A stretch of DNA of 64,000 bases, from positions 186,001-250,000 of the forward strand of contig NZ_CP075584.1 of the NCBI RefSeq assembly GCF_027594785.1. The letters are read 5' to 3'. This DNA comes from Cryobacterium breve. Lineage in GTDB: Bacteria > Actinomycetota > Actinomycetes > Actinomycetales > Microbacteriaceae. The first letter of the stretch is position 1; every line of letters starts with the position of its first letter. The notes under the pieces were generated by a model. That model had not been told where the DNA came from and ran no database searches. It saw nothing but the letters and a program-made list of their open reading frames with translations. Positions 32,229-44,600 of this stretch are shown here, in pieces. Both the position numbers and the translations under genes were made by a program.

Positions 32229-32600
32229 CTAGCTGACGAACTTGATGGTGAGCGGGTAGGTGTAGTACTCGCCCTTGTTGGCCGCGAGGGCGGCGAGGAT
32301 GCTGAACACAACGCTGAGAACCCAGATCGCCGGCAGCAGCAGCAGGCCGATGAACGCGAAAAGAAGGATGCTCGCCACCACGTACGCGATCAGCAGGGTG
32401 ATCTGGAAATTGAGCGCCGTCGCCGCGTGTGCCCGGATGAACGGGCCGCGGTCCTTGAGTACGAGGTAACCGATGAGCGCAGGCAGGAATTCGAAGAGGA
32501 TTCCGCCCACGTGGATCAGGGTGGCCCACAGCCGTTCGTCCGACGGGTTCATCGGAGTGACGGGCTGGTAGGAATTGGCGGGGGGTGGGGTGGTGGACAT
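32229..32600 (-). CDS. DUF4870 membrane protein
   Basis: 123 residues with a proline-rich N-terminus, then H-V-G-G-I-L and three hydrophobic segments, ending K-G-E-Y-Y-T-Y-P-L-T. This matches DUF4870 (Tic20-like) proteins. It is a tandem paralogue of the next minus-strand gene. AAGGAGC lies upstream of ATG 32600. Function unknown. Confidence 0.82.
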   Translation of the reverse strand: MSTTPPPANSYQPVTPMNPSDERLWATLIHVGGILFEFLPALIGYLVLKDRGPFIRAHAATALNFQITLLIAYVVASILLFAFIGLLLLPAIWVLSVVFSILAALAANKGEYYTYPLTIKFVS

Positions 32601-32678
32601 TCGGGCTCCTTGTGCGCGTTGTCGGTTGTGCTGGTCCCGCGAGTTACTCCGGGCGTGTGGGTTCCGCCGTGCGCCGGG

Positions 32679-33107
32679 CTACTTGATCAGACGCAGGGCG
32701 AAGGGGTAGCGGTAGGCCTGGCCGTCCTTCGCCTTCAGGAAGCCGAGGACCGAGAAGATGATGGAGACGACGAACGCCGCGAGGTTGATCAGGCCGCCGA
32801 TCAGGACGACCGTGAGGATCCAGCCGATCACGTAGATGATCGCGATCGTGATCTGGAAGTTCAGCGCCTCCTTCGCTTCCTGGTCGGTGAAACGGCCGCG
32901 GTCCTTGAACACGAGCCAGATGATCAGCGACGGCAGGAAGCTGATGATGCCGCCGAGGTGCGCGAACGACGCCCACTGGCGGTCCTCGGTCTCGGTGAGG
33001 GGAACGGCGGCAACGGGAGTGGGTGCCGCCGGCTGGTACGGCTGCTGCGGGGGCCGCTGGCCCAGGTTCGGATCTTCGCCGCTGTTACCGGTTGAATTGC
33101 TCATCAT
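32679..33107 (-). CDS. DUF4870 membrane protein (paralogue)
   Basis: About 142 residues from ATG 33107 with GGAAAGG upstream. A proline/glutamine-rich N-terminus of about 45 residues is followed by H-L-G-G-I-I-S, V-F-K-D-R-G-R and N-F-Q-I-T, with three membrane segments. It is clearly similar to the downstream gene, so the pair arose by tandem duplication. It is transcribed away from hrcA. Confidence 0.82.
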   Translation of the reverse strand: MMSNSTGNSGEDPNLGQRPPQQPYQPAAPTPVAAVPLTETEDRQWASFAHLGGIISFLPSLIIWLVFKDRGRFTDQEAKEALNFQITIAIIYVIGWILTVVLIGGLINLAAFVVSIIFSVLGFLKAKDGQAYRYPFALRLIK

Positions 33108-33205
33108 CGTGCCTTTCCATGCGGATGGGGGACCATTACAAGACTCAAGGTACTGCGCCCAATGATCCGCTAGCAATGGGGGTGTCCCCGTGTGTCGCGA
33201 TATGA

Positions 33206-33232
33206 TTGGCAGTCAAACGCTGTGAGTGCCAA
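33206..33232. promoter_or_regulatory. CIRCE element (HrcA operator)
   Basis: TTGGCAGTC, nine bases (AAACGCTGT), then GAGTGCCAA: the CIRCE layout with one mismatch between the arms. TATGAT at 33201-33206 directly upstream is a good -10 box, so HrcA bound here would cover the transcription start. It lies 43 bases before hrcA and implies heat-shock autoregulation of hrcA-dnaJ. Confidence 0.85.
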
Positions 33233-33274
33233 AGTCGCCGGCACCCAGTCACCCGGAAAGGAGGCGATTCAGTC

Positions 33275-34288
33275 ATGGTTTCGGATCGCAGCCTCGAAGT
33301 TCTGCGGGTCATAGTCCAAGACTACGTCGCCTCGCGCGAGCCCGTCGGCTCAAAAACCATCGTTGACCGGCATTCCTTCGGAGTGTCCGCGGCGACCATT
33401 CGCAATGACATGGCTCTCCTCGAGGAGGAGGAGCTCATCATCGCCCCGCACACCTCCTCAGGGCGGATCCCGACCGACAAGGGGTACCGCCTCTTCGTCG
33501 ATCACCTCGCCGATCTGCGCCCGCTGTCCGCGGCGCAGCGCCAGGCCATCGAAACGTTCCTCGGGCAGTCCGCCGACCTCGACGAGGTCCTCGCCCGCAG
33601 CGTCCGGCTCCTCTCCCAGCTCACCCACCAGGTCGCGCTCGTGCAGTACCCCTCGCTGTCCCGCGCGAAGGTGCGCCACATCGAGCTCGTGCCGCTCTCG
33701 GAGACCCGGCTCCTGTCCGTGCTGATCACGGATGCCGGCCGGGTCGAGCAACGCGTGATCGAGCTTCCCCGGCCGCTCGAGGAACACCTGCTGGTCCGGC
33801 TCCGCGCCCGTCTCAACGCCGCCGTGGTGGGCCTCAGCATGAGCGCGGCAGCGACCGTGCTCACGGATGCCGCCGACCTGGCCGGCGAGCAACCCGACCT
33901 CGTGTCCCTCGTCACCCTCACCCTCCGCGACCAGGTCGGTGCGAACCGGCAGGAGCGGCTCGTGATGGCGGGAGCCGCCAACCTCGTGCGCACAGAGGAA
34001 GACTTCACCGGGAGCATCTACCCGGTGCTCGAGGCCATCGAGGAGCAGGTCGTCCTGCTGCGCCTCTTCGGTGAGATGGCCACCGACCAGCACGGGGTGT
34101 CGGTGAGTATCGGCAGGGAGAACGCACCCTTCGGCCTCTCCGAGACGAGTGTGCTGACGAGCGGCTACAGCTCGCAGGGTGGAGACCTTGCCCGCCTCGG
34201 CGTCCTGGGCCCCACCCGGATGGACTACTCGAACAACATGGCGGCCGTCCGTGCCGTCGCCCGCTACCTGTCCCGCCTGCTCGAATAG
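33275..34288 (+). CDS. hrcA: heat-inducible transcription repressor HrcA
   Basis: 337 residues from ATG 33275, with GGAAAGGAGG upstream. The N-terminal winged HTH contains [14 protein letters not shown] near residue 38 and the conserved [13 protein letters not shown]. The C-terminal GAF-like domain ends with the typical G-P-T-R-M-D-Y near residue 312. HrcA binds CIRCE, present just upstream. hrcA, dnaJ and rsmE form one operon. Confidence 0.95.
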   Translation: MVSDRSLEVLRVIVQDYVASREPVGSKTIVDRHSFGVSAATIRNDMALLEEEELIIAPHTSSGRIPTDKGYRLFVDHLADLRPLSAAQRQAIETFLGQSADLDEVLARSVRLLSQLTHQVALVQYPSLSRAKVRHIELVPLSETRLLSVLITDAGRVEQRVIELPRPLEEHLLVRLRARLNAAVVGLSMSAAATVLTDAADLAGEQPDLVSLVTLTLRDQVGANRQERLVMAGAANLVRTEEDFTGSIYPVLEAIEEQVVLLRLFGEMATDQHGVSVSIGRENAPFGLSETSVLTSGYSSQGGDLARLGVLGPTRMDYSNNMAAVRAVARYLSRLLE

Positions 34289-34350
34289 GCGAGTCTCCCG
34301 ACCAGCCCCCACGCCGCACACCTACGAAAACAGACCTAGGAGAGCCAGCT

Positions 34351-35469
34351 TTGGCTGACCATTACGAAGTACTCGGCGTCGCACGCGATGCCTCCACCGA
34401 CGAGATCAAGAAGGCGTACCGCCGCCTCGCCCGCCAGCTCCACCCCGACGTGAACCCCGGCGCAGATGCGTCGGAGCGGTTCAAGCACGTCACCCACGCC
34501 TACGACGTGCTGAGTGACGCGAAGCAGCGTGAGAACTACGACCACGGCGGCAACGGCCGAACGGGCGGAAACGCCGGTTTCGACGGCAACTTCGGCAACT
34601 TCGGCGACATCTTCGAGACCTTCTTCGGCGGAGGGGGCGGCGGCGGAAGCCGCGGGCCCCGATCCCGCCGGGAACGCGGCCAGGACGCGCTGATCCGGGT
34701 CGAACTCGACCTCGACGAGATCATCTTCGGAACCCACCGCGACCTCGAGGTCGACACGGCCATCGTCTGCGCGACCTGCAGCGGCACCTGCTGCCAGCCG
34801 GGCACCGCACCCGTCACGTGCGACATCTGCCACGGCACCGGCAACATCCAGCGCGCCGTGCGCTCCCTCCTCGGCAACGTCATGACGTCGAGCCCGTGCG
34901 GCTCCTGCCGCGGTTTCGGCACCATCATCGCCACCCCGTGCGTGACCTGCCAGGGCCAGGGCCGCGTCCGCGCGCGCCGCACGGTTCCCGTCGACATCCC
35001 CGCCGGCGTCGACACCGGGCTCCGCCTGCAGATGCCCGGCAGCGGAGAAGCCGGCCCCGCCGGCGGCCCCAACGGTGACCTGTACCTCGAAATGAAGGTT
35101 CGCCACCACGACGTGTTCAGCCGCGACGGTGACGACCTGCTCTGCACCCTCGACGTGCCCATGACGGATGCGATCCTCGGCACGACCACAACGGTCAAGG
35201 CCCTCGACGGCGACATCACCGTCGAGATCCGTGCCGGAGTGCAGGGCTCCGAGGTCATCACGGTCAAGGACCGCGGAGTCTCGCGCCTCCGCGGCAACGG
35301 CCGCGGCGACCTGAAGGTCGGAATCCACGTCGTGACGCCGACCAAGCTCGACCACAAGGAACGGGAACTGATCGAACAGTTCGCCGCGCGGCACAAGTCC
35401 CCGGCGCCCGCGCTCAGTGCGGTGCAGCAGGGGCTCTTCGCGAAGCTCCGCGACCGGTTCCGCGTCTAA
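34351..35469 (+). CDS. dnaJ: chaperone DnaJ (DnaJ2 type)
   Basis: 372 residues from TTG 34351 with AGGAGAG upstream. The J domain shows the H-P-D loop near residue 31. A Gly/Phe-rich region covers residues 66-100. Four Cys-rich repeats follow: [23 protein letters not shown] and C-V-T-C-Q-G-Q-G. The first repeat lacks the usual final Gly. The C-terminal substrate domain is complete. Cochaperone of DnaK, controlled by HrcA. Confidence 0.95.
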   Translation: MADHYEVLGVARDASTDEIKKAYRRLARQLHPDVNPGADASERFKHVTHAYDVLSDAKQRENYDHGGNGRTGGNAGFDGNFGNFGDIFETFFGGGGGGGSRGPRSRRERGQDALIRVELDLDEIIFGTHRDLEVDTAIVCATCSGTCCQPGTAPVTCDICHGTGNIQRAVRSLLGNVMTSSPCGSCRGFGTIIATPCVTCQGQGRVRARRTVPVDIPAGVDTGLRLQMPGSGEAGPAGGPNGDLYLEMKVRHHDVFSRDGDDLLCTLDVPMTDAILGTTTTVKALDGDITVEIRAGVQGSEVITVKDRGVSRLRGNGRGDLKVGIHVVTPTKLDHKERELIEQFAARHKSPAPALSAVQQGLFAKLRDRFRV

Positions 35470-35473
35470 CCGA

Positions 35474-36239
35474 ATGGCTCACTTCTTCATCGACGAGTCC
35501 CTCCGGGCGGAGGACTGCCCCGTCGGGGCCCTCGCGACCATCATCGGTGCGGAGGCCAGGCACGCGGTCACCGTGAGCCGGGTCCGGCCGGGGGAGCACC
35601 TGCTCGCCGGAAACGGGTCCGGCTTGCTCCTCGAGGCGACCGTCGAGGACGCCGAGCCCGGCCGGCTGGCCCTGCGGATCGACGGCGCACGAAACATCGA
35701 GAGGCCGAGCCCGCGCATCCGCCTCGTGCAGGCACTCGCCAAGGGCGACCGCGACGAGATGGCCGTGCAGGCCGCGACCGAACTCGGGGTCGACGGTGTC
35801 GTCCCGTGGGCTGCATCCCGCTCGGTGACGCGGTGGGAGGGCCCCAAGATCGCCAAGGGCCGGGATCGCTGGCGTGCCATCGTGCGGGAAGCGTCCAAGC
35901 AGTCGATCCGGGCCTGGCTTCCCGAGGTCGCAGAGCTCACGAGCACCAAACAACTCGCCGTGCTGGCGCGGGACACCCGGATGCTGCTCCTCGAGCCCAC
36001 CGCCGAGCTTCGGTTGACCCGGTTTCCGGCGCACGACGCCGGGGCCGACGATCAGGCAGGAGCGGCGCGGGACATCGTGCTCGTCGTCGGCCCGGAAGGC
36101 GGCATCGCGGCCTCGGAACTCGAGCCTGCTGGAATCCGCGGGTGCCGTGCGGGTGCGCCTCGGCGACACCGTGCTGCGCACCTCGACGGCAGGGCCCGCC
36201 GCCCTCGCCGTGCTCAACGCCGCCCTCGCCCGTTGGTGA
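35474..36239 (+). CDS. rsmE: 16S rRNA m3U1498 methyltransferase RsmE (frame broken at 36122-36128)
   Basis: About 254 residues from ATG 35474, four bases after dnaJ. The SPOUT knot region shows V-G-P-E-G-G-I near residue 205. The frame breaks at GAGCCTG (36122-36128); removing one C gives E-L-E-L-L-E-S-A-G-A-V and continues with L-G-D-T-V-L-R-T-S-T-A, the conserved SAM-binding end of RsmE, to the stop at 36239. The error here lies on the strand opposite to most other sites. Confidence 0.9.
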
Positions 36240-36288
36240 CCGTCCGCTGGTGACCCCTGCCGGGCGACCTGCCGTTTAAGATAGGACC

Positions 36289-36678
36289 ATGTCAGAAACC
36301 GGCGCAGAACCCTCCGTCTTCAGCCGCATCGTCGCACGGGAAATCCCGGCGACCATCGTCGCCGAGACCGACCGCATCATCGCATTCACGGACATCAACC
36401 CGCAGGCCCCCGTGCACATCGTCGTCACGACGAAGACCGAGGCGTATCGCAATGTCGTCGAACTCGCAGCCGGCGATCCCGGCTTGCTTGCCGAGCTCGT
36501 CGCGGTGGCCGGACAGGTCGCCACCGACCTCTCCGACGGCCAGTTCCGCCTCGTCTTCAACACCGGCGCCTCCGCCGGCCAGACCGTGTTCCACGTCCAC
36601 GCCCACGTGCTCGCCCAGAAGCCCGCGACGGACCCGGCGACCGGCTCACTCGGAGAGGGCACACTTGGCTCCGTCTGA
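36289..36678 (+). CDS. HIT-family nucleotide-binding protein
   Basis: 129 residues from ATG 36289. The histidine triad H-V-H-A-H-V-L is near residue 103. It hydrolyses nucleoside monophosphate derivatives such as AMP-lysine. TAAGAT (36274-36279) sits 9 bases before the start as a possible leaderless -10 box. Its last 14 bases overlap phoH. It is the first gene of a long operon to era. Confidence 0.92.
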   Translation: MSETGAEPSVFSRIVAREIPATIVAETDRIIAFTDINPQAPVHIVVTTKTEAYRNVVELAAGDPGLLAELVAVAGQVATDLSDGQFRLVFNTGASAGQTVFHVHAHVLAQKPATDPATGSLGEGTLGSV

Positions 36679-37789
36679 GTTCAGAGGCGACGGGCTCCCC
36701 GGGTCGGAGCCGTCCGGTGCCGTGCCTCCCGCGTCGACCGTCGACACCCGGATCCTCATCGACGGGGTCGCCATGGTGCGCCTCCTCGGAGCCCAGGACC
36801 GGCTGCTCGGAGCGATCGAGAAGGAACACCCCGCGGTCAGCGTGCACGTCCGTGGCAACGAGATGACGCTCTCCGGCGAGCCGACCCAGGTCGCCGCCGC
36901 CCGGCGTCTGATCGAAGAACTGCTCGTGATGATCCGCGAGGGCCGCGACCTCGCCCCTGCCGAGGTCGTGTCGAGCGCCCGGATGCTCGGCGAAGACAGC
37001 GCCTCGAGCCCCTCCGTCCGTCTCGGGCCGCCGATCCTCACCTCACGGGGCAAGAGCATCCGCGCGAAGACGATCGGCCAGAAGGAATACGTCGACGCCA
37101 TCGACACCGACACGATCGTGTTCGGGATCGGCCCCGCCGGAACCGGCAAGACCTACCTCGCCATGGCGAAGGCCGTGCAGGCGCTGCAGCGCAAGGAGGT
37201 CGGGCGGATCATCCTCACCCGCCCGGCCGTCGAAGCGGGGGAGCGACTCGGCTTCCTGCCCGGCACCCTGACCGACAAGATCGACCCCTATCTCCGCCCG
37301 CTCTACGACGCGCTCGGCGAGATGATGGAGCCGGAACTCCTGCCCAAACTGCTCGCGGCAGGCACGATCGAGGTCGCCCCGCTCGCCTACATGCGTGGCC
37401 GCACCCTGAACAACTCCTTCGTCGTCCTCGACGAGGCGCAGAACACGACGCCGGAACAGATGAAGATGTTCCTCACCCGGCTCGGCTTCGGGTCGAAGAT
37501 GGTCGTCACCGGCGACGTCACCCAGATCGACCTGCCGGCCGGAACGAGCGGACTGCGGCTCGTGACCCGGGTGCTCGACGCGGTGGACGACATCCGCTTC
37601 GTGCGCCTGACGAGCGCGGATGTCGTGCGCCATTCCCTCGTCGGCAGGATCGTCGACGCCTGGACCGAATACGACGCACTCAGGCAGGCCCAGCGCATCG
37701 AAAGCGAACAGGCCCACGAATTCGTCAAACGCGGCCCAGAACGCCCCGGCGGCATCCGCGACCGCTTTCCGAAACGGAGACCCTCATGA
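36665..37789 (+). CDS. phoH: PhoH-like ATPase
   Basis: 374 residues from TTG 36665, overlapping the HIT gene. The N-terminal 90 residues form a KH-like region. Walker A G-P-A-G-T-G-K-T is near residue 158 and Walker B F-V-V-L-D-E-A-Q-N near residue 253, as in PhoH/PhoL. It is probably an RNA-linked ATPase that works with YbeY in ribosome maturation, and ybeY is the next gene, overlapping by 4 bases. Confidence 0.93.
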   Translation: MAPSEFRGDGLPGSEPSGAVPPASTVDTRILIDGVAMVRLLGAQDRLLGAIEKEHPAVSVHVRGNEMTLSGEPTQVAAARRLIEELLVMIREGRDLAPAEVVSSARMLGEDSASSPSVRLGPPILTSRGKSIRAKTIGQKEYVDAIDTDTIVFGIGPAGTGKTYLAMAKAVQALQRKEVGRIILTRPAVEAGERLGFLPGTLTDKIDPYLRPLYDALGEMMEPELLPKLLAAGTIEVAPLAYMRGRTLNNSFVVLDEAQNTTPEQMKMFLTRLGFGSKMVVTGDVTQIDLPAGTSGLRLVTRVLDAVDDIRFVRLTSADVVRHSLVGRIVDAWTEYDALRQAQRIESEQAHEFVKRGPERPGGIRDRFPKRRPS

Positions 37790-38249
37790 GCATTGAAATC
37801 AACAACGAATCGAACATCCCGGTCGACGAGGTCGCGCTCCAGCGCCTCGCGGCTTTCGCCCTCGACACCATGCACGTGCACGCGGACGCCGACCTCGCGA
37901 TCCTCCTCGTCGACGAGGGCGCGATGGAGCAGCTGCACGTGCAGTGGATGGATGAGCCGGGGCCGACGGATGTGCTGAGCTTCCCGATGGACGAACTCCG
38001 GCCGGGCACCGAGGACGCCGAAACGCCCGCGGGCCTGCTCGGCGATATCGTGCTCTGCCCGCAGGTCGCCCAGGGTCAGGCGGAGACGGCCGGCCATTCG
38101 ACGCTCGACGAGCTCCTCCTGCTGACCGCGCACGGAATCCTGCACCTCCTCGGCTTCGACCACGCCGAACCCGAAGAGGAGAAGGAGATGTTCGGCATCC
38201 AGCGCGACATCCTGATCGGCTTCGCCATGCAGGAACGCCGCCGAACCAA

Positions 38250-38253
<4 letters not shown>
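37786..38253 (+). CDS. ybeY: rRNA maturation RNase YbeY
   Basis: 155 residues with the zinc motif H-G-I-L-H-L-L-G-F-D-H near residue 116. It trims the 16S rRNA 3' end and takes part in ribosome quality control. It overlaps phoH by 4 bases at its start and the CNNM gene by 4 bases at its end. No frame break. Confidence 0.95.
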
Positions 38254-40467
<2,214 letters not shown>

Positions 40468-40602
40468 TCGTGCCGCGCCCTGACCCTTTGCTGGGGAAGG
40501 GCGTGCCCGCCAGCACCATTCCCTGAAGCCTTCCTCAGAACCCGGCGGTTTGGCGGGCCGGCCCCGCCTCCGAGTGTGAGGGTAGGGAGGGAGGAAACCG
40601 AA

Positions 40603-41865
40603 ATGGCTGCATTGCTTGACACCAGCATCGTTGCTGGACCCGTCGTGGTGGTGCTCTACGTCCTCACAGCCCTGGCCATCGTCCTCGTGCTCGCCCGCCG
40701 GTACAGCGGGATCGCCTTCTTCCGTGTCGCCGTGAGCCTGTCGGCAGGGGCGCTCCTCGGTTGGGTCCTCGCCTGGCTGACAAGCGATGTCTGGGACCTG
40801 TTCGGGGTATCCCTGTCGATGGTGACCCGCGGCTGGGTCGTGGCCGCCTTCGCGGGGATCGGCCTTGCGATCAACACGCTGGCCGGGCGCGGCTGGCGGC
40901 GCGGCCTCGCGATCGCCGTGATCCCGCTTTGCCTCCTCTCCGCGGCCGCAGGCGTCAACGCCGACTTCGGTCAGTACACCACGGTGCGGGCGGCGCTCGG
41001 CGTTCCGCTGTACGGCGCACTCGACTTCTCCGGGAGCGGCGTAACCGCGAGCAGCGTCGGGCAGACGTCTGGAAGCGTCGGGACCGTTACGATTCCGGCA
41101 ACCGTGTCCGGCTTCGATGCGCGCCCCGCCATGGTGTACCTGCCCGCCGCCGCCCGTACTGCACATCCGCCCGTGCTCCCGGTCGTCGTGATGCTCTCCG
41201 GTCAGCCTGGGACACCGGCCGACGTCTTCACTGCAGGAAAACTCGACACCATCCTCGACACGTACGCCGCCTCCCATTCCGGCGAGACCCCCATCATCGT
41301 CGTTCCCGACCAGCTGGGGGCCGCGGACCGCAACCCGATGTGCGTCGACTCAGCACTCGGCAACAGTGCCACCTACCTCACTGTCGACGTGCCGGCCTGG
41401 ATCCGGTCTACCTTCTCCGTCGCCGTGAGCCCGGCCGGGTGGACCATTGCGGGGTTCTCCCAGGGAGGCACCTGCTCGATCCAGCTCGGTGCCGCGCATC
41501 CGGAGCTCTTCAGTACCATTCTCGACATCTCCGGCGAGCTTGCGCCCAGGAACGGGGATGCGGCCCACACGGTCCAGACCGGATTCGCCGGCAATTCCGC
41601 CGCGTACGCCGCCGCCGCGCCAGCCGCGGTCCTTGCCGCGCACGCCCCCTATTCGAACCTGCACATCATCTTCGCCGTGGGCGCCGGTGACACGCGGTTC
41701 CTGGCCTGGGCCAACACCCTCGACGCGGCGGCGACCGCCGCCGGCGCAGGAACAGACCTGATCGTCTCACCGGGGACCGCACACGACTGGCACACCGTGC
41801 AATTCGCCTGGACGACCGCCCTGCCGCTCATCGCTGCCCGGACCGGACTCGCGGTGACGCCGTGA
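40603..41865 (+). CDS. membrane-anchored esterase / alpha-beta hydrolase
   Basis: 420 residues from ATG 40603 behind GGGAGGGAGGAAACC. Four hydrophobic segments (residues 5-115) precede an extracytoplasmic hydrolase domain with G-F-S-Q-G-G near residue 287 and a catalytic His in T-A-H-D-W-H near residue 397. The domain resembles the esterase D/mycolyltransferase fold. It overlaps the aminoacyl-PG synthase gene by 4 bases, so it may hydrolyse aminoacylated lipids; this is inference. Confidence 0.8.
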   Translation: MAALLDTSIVAGPVVVVLYVLTALAIVLVLARRYSGIAFFRVAVSLSAGALLGWVLAWLTSDVWDLFGVSLSMVTRGWVVAAFAGIGLAINTLAGRGWRRGLAIAVIPLCLLSAAAGVNADFGQYTTVRAALGVPLYGALDFSGSGVTASSVGQTSGSVGTVTIPATVSGFDARPAMVYLPAAARTAHPPVLPVVVMLSGQPGTPADVFTAGKLDTILDTYAASHSGETPIIVVPDQLGAADRNPMCVDSALGNSATYLTVDVPAWIRSTFSVAVSPAGWTIAGFSQGGTCSIQLGAAHPELFSTILDISGELAPRNGDAAHTVQTGFAGNSAAYAAAAPAAVLAAHAPYSNLHIIFAVGAGDTRFLAWANTLDAAATAAGAGTDLIVSPGTAHDWHTVQFAWTTALPLIAARTGLAVTP

Positions 41866-44446
41866 GTACGACGTCGACATCCACAGGAGGCCCGCACAGT
41901 CCTGCCGGAACGGCAGAAGCCGGGCGGCTTGCCCGGGCCGGAGCCGGTCTCGTCCTCACCGGCCGAGTCGTCTGGCGGCGGCTCAGGAAGCAGCCGGTGT
42001 CCCTCGGCTACGCGGTCATCCTGGTCGCGCTCGCCCTCACGACGGGCATCGTCCAGGGTCCGTCACGGTGGATCCGGCTCTGGTTCGGAACCGGTTACGA
42101 ATCGGTCATCGACAGCGGGCACTGGTGGTCTCCGATCACGAGCGTGTTCCTCGTGGACAACCTCGCGGAACTCCTGCTCGCGATCCTCGCGACTCTCGTG
42201 GTCCTCGGCTATGCCGAGCATCTTCTCGGGAGCGGCCGAACGGTCGTCGCCTTCCTGTCGACGGCGATCCTCGGCACCGGGATCGGTCTCCTGCTTCAGG
42301 ATGCCGGGGTCGCGACCGGAGAGATGTGGTCGAGGGGGCGTCAGCGAGCTCTGGGCGCTCGACCCGTTCACGCCGATCTTCGGCACGATCATGGCGGCGA
42401 GCAGCTTCGCAGGGCCGCTCTGGCGGCGACGCATTCGCGTCTTCACCCTCGTGATCGCCCTCGTGCTCGTGCTCTACTCCGGCCAGCCTTCCGATGTCTA
42501 CCGCCTCCTCGGGGCCCTCGCGGGGCTGGCGCTCGGGGCCGTCTTCCGGCCCCGCCGGATCGACCTGACCTGGCGCCGCAGTTCGCATCGCGAGACGCGG
42601 ACACTTCTCGCCTCCGTGCTCGGGATCCTTGCCGTCGGCCCGGTGATCACGATCTTCTCCGGAACCCGGTTCGGCCTGCTCGCACCACTCGGGCTCCTGC
42701 TCACCCAGGACGTGCCCTCCGTCACCGATGTCGTGGACCGGTGCCTCCTGGGCGACATCACCCGGCAGTGCGTGCACGAACTGACTCTCGAGCGCGTGGC
42801 CGGCGTGGGGCCGGTGCTCGTCTCGTTGCTGCCGCTCCTCACCCTGATCGTCGCCGCCTTCGGTATCGTGCGGGGGAGACGATTCGCGGCCTGGCTCGCG
42901 ATTGCCGTGAACACCGGCATGGCCGTCCTCGGCGCCTGGTACTACGGCCTCCTGCCCATCTCCGGCCAGCCGTACGTCTGGCACTGGCGGTCCTTCCAGT
43001 ACTGGGAGGTCGCCGTCGTGCTCGTCGTCTCCGTGCTGGTTCCGCTCGCGACCGCGGTGCTCATCGTGGTGAACCTGCGCCGCTTCCCCGTGCACAGCAG
43101 GCCCGGCCGGCTGCGCCGCTTCTTCCTGACGACCGTGGTCTCCTTCTTCGCCCTCGCGGCCGCGTACGTCATCGGCGGGCTGGCCCTCAGCGACCGGTTC
43201 ACCCCGGCCGTTTCCCTGGTCGACCTCGTCAGCGACGTCCCCGAGCGATTCATCCCTGTCGGATTCCTGCGTCTCGAACGACTCTCGTTCCTGCCGACCG
43301 ACTGGGCGTCGACCTTGCTCTACCAGTGGGTCGGGCCGGTGTTCTGGACGATCGTCATCATCGGTGCGATCCAGTGCATGCGCAGCACCGTCGCCGGTGG
43401 CCTGAGCGACGATGCAGCGCGGCTGCGGGAGATCCTCACCAAGGGAGGCGGCGGGTCCCTCGCATACATGACCACGTGGGAGGGGAACTCGCTCTGGTTC
43501 AACGCATCCGGCTCGACCGCCATCGCGTACCGGGTGGAGACCGGCGTCGCGATCACCACGACCGAGCCGGTCGGACCCGTCGAAGACGCCGCGCGTGCGA
43601 TCGCCGACTTCGCCATCATGTGCGACGACCACGGCTGGGTCCCGGTCTTCTACAGCCTGCACGGCAGCTGGCAGGCGACTTTCGCGCGAATGGGCTGGCA
43701 GACCATGGGCATCGGCGAAGAGACGATCCTGAGGCCCAAGACCTGGGACACGACCGGGAAGAAGTGGCAGGACATCCGCTCGTCGATCAACCGGGCGGAA
43801 CGCGCGGGCGTGCGCGCGGAATGGACCAGCTACCGGGCACTGCCCGTGCTCGAGAGCGTGCAGATCGCCGAGATCTCGGAGCTCTGGGTGCAGGAGAAGG
43901 AGCTCCCCGAACTCGGATTCACCCTCGGCGGTCTCGACGAGGCTCCGCGACCCGGCCGTCCGGCTCATGCTGGCGATCGACGAGAGCGATGTCGTGCACG
44001 CCGTGACCAGTTGGCTCCCGAGCTATCGGGACGGGCAGGTGATCGGCTGGACGCTCGACTTCATGCGCCGCCGCCCGGAGAGCATGAACGGTGTCATGGA
44101 GTTCCTGATCGCGCAGACTGCCCGGCAGATGAGCGAACAGCCCGAGATCGAATTCCTGAGCCTCTCAGCGGCCCCGCTCGCCCAGACCGGTTCTGGTGAC
44201 GGGGACAAACGGGCGTCAAGCCTGGCCTCCCGGTTCATCGACTTCCTCGGGCGTAGCCTCGAGCCCGTATACGGGTTCCGCTCGCTTCTCGCCTTCAAGC
44301 GCAAGTTCCAGCCCGAGTTTCACCCGCTCTTCATGGCATACCCGGACCCGGTCGCTCTCCCCGCGATCGGACTCGCACTCGCCCGGGCATACCTGCCGGC
44401 CCTCTCGGTGTGGGAGGCCCTCGCCTTCGCCAGGAGCCTGGCCTGA
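41862..44446 (+). CDS. MprF-like aminoacyl-phosphatidylglycerol synthase (two frame breaks)
   Basis: About 861 residues from GTG 41862. The N-terminal half is membrane-embedded with a rhomboid-like first domain. The C-terminal DUF2156 (GNAT-like) catalytic domain contains Y-M-T-T-W-E-G-N-S-L-W and G-W-T-L-D-F-M-R-R-R-P. Frame breaks: a G run at 42334-42338 (one G too many) and GAGGCTC at 43939-43945, where removing one G gives L-D-E-L-R-D-P-A-V-R. The protein transfers an amino acid from tRNA to phosphatidylglycerol and flips it, giving resistance to cationic peptides. The amino acid (Lys or Ala) is not predictable. Confidence 0.85.
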
Positions 44447-44600
44447 CCTGACCTCAACTGGCCGGGCCTGGCCTGGGCCGACCCTGCCTGACCCGATCAG
44501 ACCGCTCGCGCGTACATCGCACGGAGGATTTCGGGTGTTCTTCCGGATGAGGTTCGGCCGCCGCCCCTGCCCGACGCGCGGAGAGCCGTACGCTGGGAGG

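Noticed and set aside
42136..43968. 610-residue minus-strand frame antisense to the MprF-like gene
   Set aside because: It is a GC-rich shadow frame, composed of Asp/Glu/Gly/His/Arg-rich low-complexity sequence, while the plus strand shows conserved motifs.
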